A stretch of DNA of 64,000 nt, from assembly GCF_018873765.1 (NCBI RefSeq), contig NC_057922.1:10057563-10121562 (forward strand), read 5' to 3'. The stretch comes from Telopea speciosissima. Lineage: Eukaryota > Streptophyta > Magnoliopsida > Proteales > Proteaceae. Within the stretch, counting starts at the first letter, position 1, and every line of letters starts with the position of its first letter. Positions 60,601 through 64,000 of this stretch are shown here, piece after piece. The notes under the pieces were generated by a model. That model was not told the DNA's origin. It saw only the letters and a program-made list of their open reading frames with translations, and did not search any database. Position numbers and translations under genes: made by a program.

Positions 60601-63298
60601 CAAGGAAGAAAAGTATTTGGGTGGATTGGATTTATTCGGGGCTGCTTAGATCGGATTCTATTGGACTGTCTCCATCCCCTCGAATGCTTCCTGGGTTTGG
60701 CGCAATATTCTGTACTCCCGCCCCCATGTCCTTGGTTCCATTCACTCTCACATTGGTGATGGAAACTCCACTTCCTTGTGGCTGGACCATTGGCACCCCA
60801 TGGGAATTCTCCTCCACCAAGTCACCTCCAGAACTATCTATGGCTCCGGATTTCCTAGAAATGCTTTGGTGGCTGATATCATTGATGGAAATGGCTGGGT
60901 CCCCCCTCCAAATCCCAATCCTGAGCTTGCCTCTATTTGGAATCTGTTGCCTTCCATTCAGAGAAGACCAATTTTGAGGGGTGATTGTGTTATGTGGAGG
61001 CCAACCTCCTCGGGTCCTTTCAGCTCCAAAGCTGCTTGGGACCTAATCCGGACGCGTCATCCTCTTGCTCCTTGGAGGAAGCTTGTCTGGTTCAAGCATC
61101 ATATCCCTCGGCACTGCTTCACGATCTGTCGAGTCTTCTCCAACTGCCTTCCAACGCAGTCTTTTCTCTGGCATCGACACATCTCGGTCTCTCCTTCCTG
61201 CGATCTTTGTTGGAATGGGGTTGAAGATTTAAACCATCTCTTTTTTGAGTGCCCTTTCTCCCAATCCATTTGGAAAGGCATTCTTTCCAAATGCTGGCCA
61301 AGGTCCCGCAAGATTCTCCCTTTTGATAGAGAATGGCTTTGGGTTGATATGACCTTTGGAGGATCTTCTCTTTGTGATGTGGTCGGTAGGTTGGCTTTTT
61401 GTGCCACGATCAACCATATTTGGATGGAGCGTAATTTACGGAAATGGACTACCAAATCCCGCTCTATAAGCCAGATTTGGAACTCCATTTCCTTTGAAAT
61501 TACTTCCAAACTCAGTTCGGTTGCCCCTTCCTCTTGTAAGGACACCCCAAGGAACAGGCTCATTGTTGTCTCCTGGGGTCTCCCTTCTATCTCCCTCCTA
61601 GCTGTGGGCTCTTCTGTTTGAGTCCTTTGGCTTTGGTTCTTTGTTTGTTCTCCTTTCCCTCCTATTTGAGGGCTGTAGTTCCTTTTTCTTTAGTAATGAA
61701 ATTTTTATTCACCCAAAAAAAAGAACTTACTTGGAGAACAGCTTCCAGACTTCAGTAGTGATCAGTTGCAGTCACAAACACAGGAAGGGATATTGAGCAG
61801 GTTAAGGGAATCGAGTGGGGTAAGTAGAGAAGTTAGGAGAAGAAGAGGGAAAGGGATAGGAGGATTCGGCTCTCACAGCCAGGCTTCTATTAGCCCTAGG
61901 ATTTTGGTTCTCTCAGCCAGGCCTCCCAGCCCTTCATGTCACAGCCATTGGACAAGAGAATCTTTTGCTTCAAAGCAATTTTTTTTTCATTCAACTATTC
62001 AAATCGTGGGGTGCCTCTATGGGCAGGTTACAATATATAAAGGCCCAAGGGTTGAGCTCTGTGGTAGGGATTTGGAAGCCAAAAAGTTGACAACATTGCG
62101 TTAATGGAGTGAAAATCACTCTGTTGAAGGGATTTGGAAGCCTATTAGCAAAATGTACAAAGAGACTACAAATATGGAGTCAAGCTTCCCTTTTCTTTTT
62201 TTTTTTTTCCTATTTTGTTCTGTAGTTTGACCTTTACAGTTACCAATGTAAGAAGGGGCTAATGTCCAATTGTCTTGTACACCTATTGTTCTTTATTGAA
62301 TCTTTAGTGATCACTCGTTTTGCTTTTCTTCTTATTTTCAAGGACTTGCAAGGACAATGCAGACAAGGCATTTGCTGACTGCTCAATTCCTCAAGAGAAG
62401 TCAAATGCAGAGATTAATGCAGAGTTAGAAATATCAGATGCCTCTTGTGAAGAAGATGCTTATGACAGACGCTCGAATTATAAGGCATTTGAAGGGAAGC
62501 AGCCAACAGGTACGTCATTTGTGCTAACCGCAGCACATGCATTAAGATGTTTCAGAGCTTAAAGTATACATTGGTTTTATTTAAATTTATGGATTTTCCT
62601 ATGCATTTAACTCATTTTATTGGTTCTGCTACAGCCCCTCAACAGGCATCTTGGAGACTCATAAAGTCTAATTTGTTTCTGCACCGTAGCCGTAAAACCC
62701 AAACCATTGATGAGGTGTGAACTACTCATATCTATTCATGTGATTTAGAAATATTCTTGTGTTCTAGCTTTGAATGCATTTTTTGGTTTTTCTCAGTCAA
62801 CAGTATTGGCAAAATGATAAAGTTTCCATTCTCATCCATCCAATGTTTTCTCCTCTGTAAACCTCATTTGCACAAACTTATCAATGTAGATAAATCTTTG
62901 TTTTTCTAATATTATTTTAATTTATACCCAACCAGATAATGGTTTGCCATTGCAAACCTCCTCCAGATGGCAGCTTAGGTTGTGGAGATGAATGCCTGAA
63001 CCGGATACTTAACATTGAATGTGTTAAGGGGGCCTGCCCTTGTGGGAACCTTTGCTCAAACCAACAGGTCATTTAGTTTCTGTGTCCATCATGTTAAAAT
63101 ATTTATTTATATCTCCTTCCCTGGTTCATGTCTTTACGTACCACGGGTTTTGTACTGTTTTGTCCAAATGTTCAATTGCAGTTCCAGAAACGCAACTATG
63201 CAAAATTTAAGTGTTTCCGTTGTGGAAAGAAAGGATATGGGCTGCAGTTGCTTGAAGATGTTTCTGAGGGACAATTTCTTATTGAATATGTTGGAGAG
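48622..63298 (+). CDS. ASHH2: ASHH2/SDG8-type histone H3K36 methyltransferase (3'-partial)
   Basis: Chromatin enzyme depositing H3K36me2/3 on transcribed genes; in Arabidopsis it controls FLC, branching and carotenoid genes. Exons: 48622-51775, 51915-52137, 62343-62509, 62635-62714, 62936-63067, 63182-63298, all in phase (1291 codons so far); the gene runs off the right edge. The first exon encodes about 1050 poorly conserved, Ser-rich residues with a basic conserved patch (LPRRSTRVSKLNQ, then KRAIGISFKIARRKRSYSCK). A CW zinc finger follows (WVCCDDCHKWRCI to CKW|TCKDN), its last Trp codon split TG|G by a 10.2 kb intron. Next are the AWS cysteines (VCHCKPPPDGSLGCGDECLN, CPCGNLCSNQ) and the SET start (GKKGYGLQLLEDVSEGQFLI, EYVGE). 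The rest of SET lies outside. Start: first in-frame ATG after an upstream stop at 48583. Confidence 0.94.
52406..52533. mobile_element. hAT-like MITE, family A, 128 bp
   Basis: Perfect inverted ends CATAGTTATCAAGGCG and CGCCTTGATAACTATG, and a perfect 8-bp duplication ATGCCTAT (52398-52405 and 52534-52541). The interior carries CCATGGCG and AAGGCGACAAGG motifs. The perfect ends and duplication suggest it is the youngest copy of this family here. It lies in the ASHH2 CW-splitting intron. Confidence 0.92.
52914..55683 (+). mobile_element. Non-autonomous LTR retrotransposon in the ASHH2 intron
   Basis: Direct repeats 52914-53413 and 55229-55683 share TGATGCA at the start, ACCTTGGACCGACCCAAACC, GGGTATCCAAACCAAGATG, a TATATATGATGTAATTCCCC block, GAGGGCTGTGTGCGTGTG and end CCCTGGGTCTG(A/C)A. 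A degenerate primer-binding-like TTTGGTTCAAAGCC follows LTR1 (resembling TTGGTATCAGAGCC for initiator tRNA-Met), and a polypurine-like GGGGGAAT directly precedes LTR2, giving + orientation. The internal 1.8 kb encodes no RT; one ORF at 54573-54896 is protease-like. LTR1 is longer through expansion of C/T-rich repeats. No matching target duplication was found. Confidence 0.75.
54573..54896 (+). pseudogene. Retropepsin-like ORF remnant of the LTR element
   Basis: 107 codons from an ATG with MLFIDKGQSTNFVSRSVVEM, which resembles the D-S/T-G...NFVS active-site block of gypsy-type aspartic proteases, followed by YVFVEFSVSYYCDGAHCEV in the place of the next beta strands. The catalytic triad reads DKG instead of DSG/DTG, so it would be inactive. 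The assignment rests on pattern only. Confidence 0.45.
55690..56158. repeat. Dispersed repeat interrupted by the LINE (left part)
   Basis: Begins TAGAAGGGGTTC and continues AAGAACCACTCTACAGTAGG and GGTTGCAGCAGAACAT. The same stretch recurs near 63799-64000 in the next ASHH2 intron. The LINE at 56159 splits this copy; it resumes at 61739 and seems to run to about 62110. Nature of the parent element unknown. Confidence 0.65.
56276..57956 (+). pseudogene. LINE ORF1 (DUF4283 and zinc knuckle), disrupted
   Basis: Nucleic-acid-binding ORF1 of plant L1 elements. Residues 1-140 include the DUF4283 block (WESCLVGHFLGSRPPFHIVK, LDNGFFTFKFSDDLDRNRVL, EGGP), cut by a TAG at 56693 where the family has Trp (GGPW, so TGG to TAG). 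The same frame continues through KKPIFLRQWHRHLQL and a zinc knuckle CLIYKKFGHDTALC at about 57023-57064, in which the second Cys is Tyr. A TAA follows at 57203, then a Pro/Ser-rich tail that shifts frame near 57670. Confidence 0.85.
57957..61621 (+). pseudogene. LINE ORF2 (endonuclease, reverse transcriptase, zf-RVT), disrupted
   Basis: Opens with NHGVLWNTRGLNS of the endonuclease domain; a TAA at 58215 interrupts it. Endonuclease motifs GGDFNVVR (about 58408) and GISDHSPI follow, with a short apparent deletion between them after GGDSL. RT motifs: FRPIALCNQIYKFIAKILA, SAFIPGRNISDNIL, ALMKIDIHKAFDSVRWDF, VGVRQGCPLSPYIFTLAME and the catalytic LAFADD at 60015-60032 (FADD form). A frameshift between about 60650 and 60780 moves into the frame with the zf-RVT domain (FSSKAAWDLI, CDLCWNGVEDLNHLFFECPF). 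Same family layout as the remnant at 1-985. Confidence 0.92.
61739..62342. repeat. Dispersed repeat (right part) and end of the ASHH2 intron
   Basis: Continuation of the repeat from 55690 after the LINE. It contains a duplicated GGGATTTGGAAGCC (about 62068 and 62129). The last 200 bp before the acceptor TTTTCAAG are T-rich intron sequence. Confidence 0.5.
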
Positions 63299-63517
63299 GT
63301 AAGTTAAGATTTATTCTATATTGCTTTAAATGTAATTATTTTATCTGGCTGGGACACTGGGTGCATAAATTAATGAAAAAAAAAGAAAAGATAAGGTGGA
63401 AAACCCTTTGAAAGGAAACTGTAAAGGCATATTTTGCTAGTTCTGATTTTATGATATATATTTGCCATTAAATTCTTTCTTTTTTGCAGTGGTCAGGATC
63501 TGACCCCCATCATGGTT

Positions 63518-63522
<5 letters not shown>

Positions 63523-63548
<26 letters not shown>

Positions 63549-63556
63549 TGGGGGCA
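63523..63556. repeat. T/G homopolymer runs in the last visible ASHH2 intron
   Basis: A T run followed by about 20 G interrupted once, then GGGGG again. Potential G-quadruplex on the transcribed RNA. Exact length should not be trusted. Confidence 0.75.
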
Positions 63557-63796
63557 TGTTTACAGGTTTTTAATTTAACATATAATCCCTTGCCTTCATT
63601 GTATCGTGAAAGTCCTGTTGTCTGGATTCTTTCCTCATTCTGATTGGTCTCACATCTTATTTACTATCTGGCCTTATAGCAAATCTGGGCACACATTCTG
63701 AGATCAAAACTGACTTATTAAGACTGTAATTTTGGGGGTGGGGGCTTCTCTGGTTGCTGTTGGCAAAAAGTGAACTGGTACTTTTAGAGAAGGTGT

Positions 63797-64000
63797 AATG
63801 TAGAAGGGGTTCAAGTAAGAACCACTCTACAGTAGGATCGATAAAGGTTGCAGCAGAACATGAAAATAGGTATAAAATCAGAATTAGTAACTTACAGAAA
63901 TAAAACCAAATCAGCCAGCAGTTTGGATCCAGACTTGGATCAAGTGGAGGTCCTATGGAGGTGATCTTCTGCTGAAAATTTGGTACAATTCTGTTGGCAG
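63797..64000. repeat. Second copy of the TAGAAGGGGTTC dispersed repeat (partial)
   Basis: Matches 55690 onward (AAGAACCACTCTACAGTAGG, GGTTGCAGCAGAACAT, AATCAGAATTAGTAACTT) and runs off the window edge. It lies in the ASHH2 intron after the exon ending at 63298. Confidence 0.7.

Larger units (their letters stand above)
56159..61720 (+). mobile_element. Full-length L1-type LINE with 18-bp target duplication
   Basis: Flanked by a perfect 18-bp duplication AAGAACTTACTTGGAGAA (56141-56158 and 61721-61738) and ending TTAGTAATGAAATTTTTATTC plus an A tail. An 89-bp direct repeat lies in the 5' leader (from 56185 and 56274). ORF1 starts at 56276 and ORF2 near 57957. Both are disrupted by a few stops and frameshifts, so it is inactive but young enough to keep intact ends. 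It occupies more than half of the ASHH2 intron, in gene orientation. Confidence 0.95.

Noticed and set aside
1-64000. CRISPR array, operon or prokaryotic gene cluster
   Set aside because: No regularly spaced repeats with unique spacers; genes are intron-bearing plant genes on mixed strands with no functional clustering.

Overview
This window is nuclear DNA from a flowering plant. Genes have GT-AG introns, plant-specific families are present (APO, a MIKC-type B-class MADS gene, an ASHH2/SDG8-type SET protein), and the spaces between exons are full of plant transposons (L1-type LINEs, Au-like SINEs, hAT-like MITEs, LTR elements, a Pack-MULE-like element). I cannot name the species. The PISTILLATA orthologue and the repeat mix would fit an early-diverging eudicot or a magnoliid, but that is only an impression.

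Layout. 1-6750: 3' four-fifths of a VPS20 (ESCRT-III) gene on +, its first exon lying left of the window behind a LINE remnant. 6751-11947: repeat-bearing spacer with a MITE and a tRNA-derived SINE. 11948-13771: APO3-type organellar RNA-binding protein on +, two coding exons. 13772-16075: spacer with an Au-type SINE. 16076-21455: farnesylcysteine lyase on -, five exons that sum exactly to 500 codons plus stop. 21456-32696: transposon-rich block: a hAT-like MITE, a foldback element, a Pack-MULE-like element carrying a piece of a mitochondrial carrier gene, a solo LTR, and an LTR element whose two LTRs were hit separately by a LINE and by a MITE. 32697-34628: single-exon F-box protein on -. 34629-41569: spacer with foldback elements. 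41570-43554: PISTILLATA/GLOBOSA on +, seven exons. 43555-48621: spacer with more MITEs. 48622-63298 and beyond the right edge: ASHH2/SDG8 H3K36 methyltransferase on +, whose CW zinc-finger codons are split by a 10.2 kb intron filled with a MITE, an LTR element and a full-length LINE.

The genes are unrelated single-copy housekeeping or developmental genes (endosomal sorting, organelle RNA metabolism, prenylcysteine recycling, ubiquitin ligase adaptor, petal/stamen identity, chromatin). There is no operon or gene cluster logic, no CRISPR and no convincing tRNA or rRNA gene. I did not find an undescribed biological system. The most informative novelty is in the mobile DNA: a Pack-MULE-like gene capture with a perfect 10-bp target duplication, two short-element families that share CATAGTT-type ends and 8-bp target duplications, and datable nested insertions. 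All exon boundaries were read by eye from reading frame, splice consensus and family knowledge; no alignment was run.
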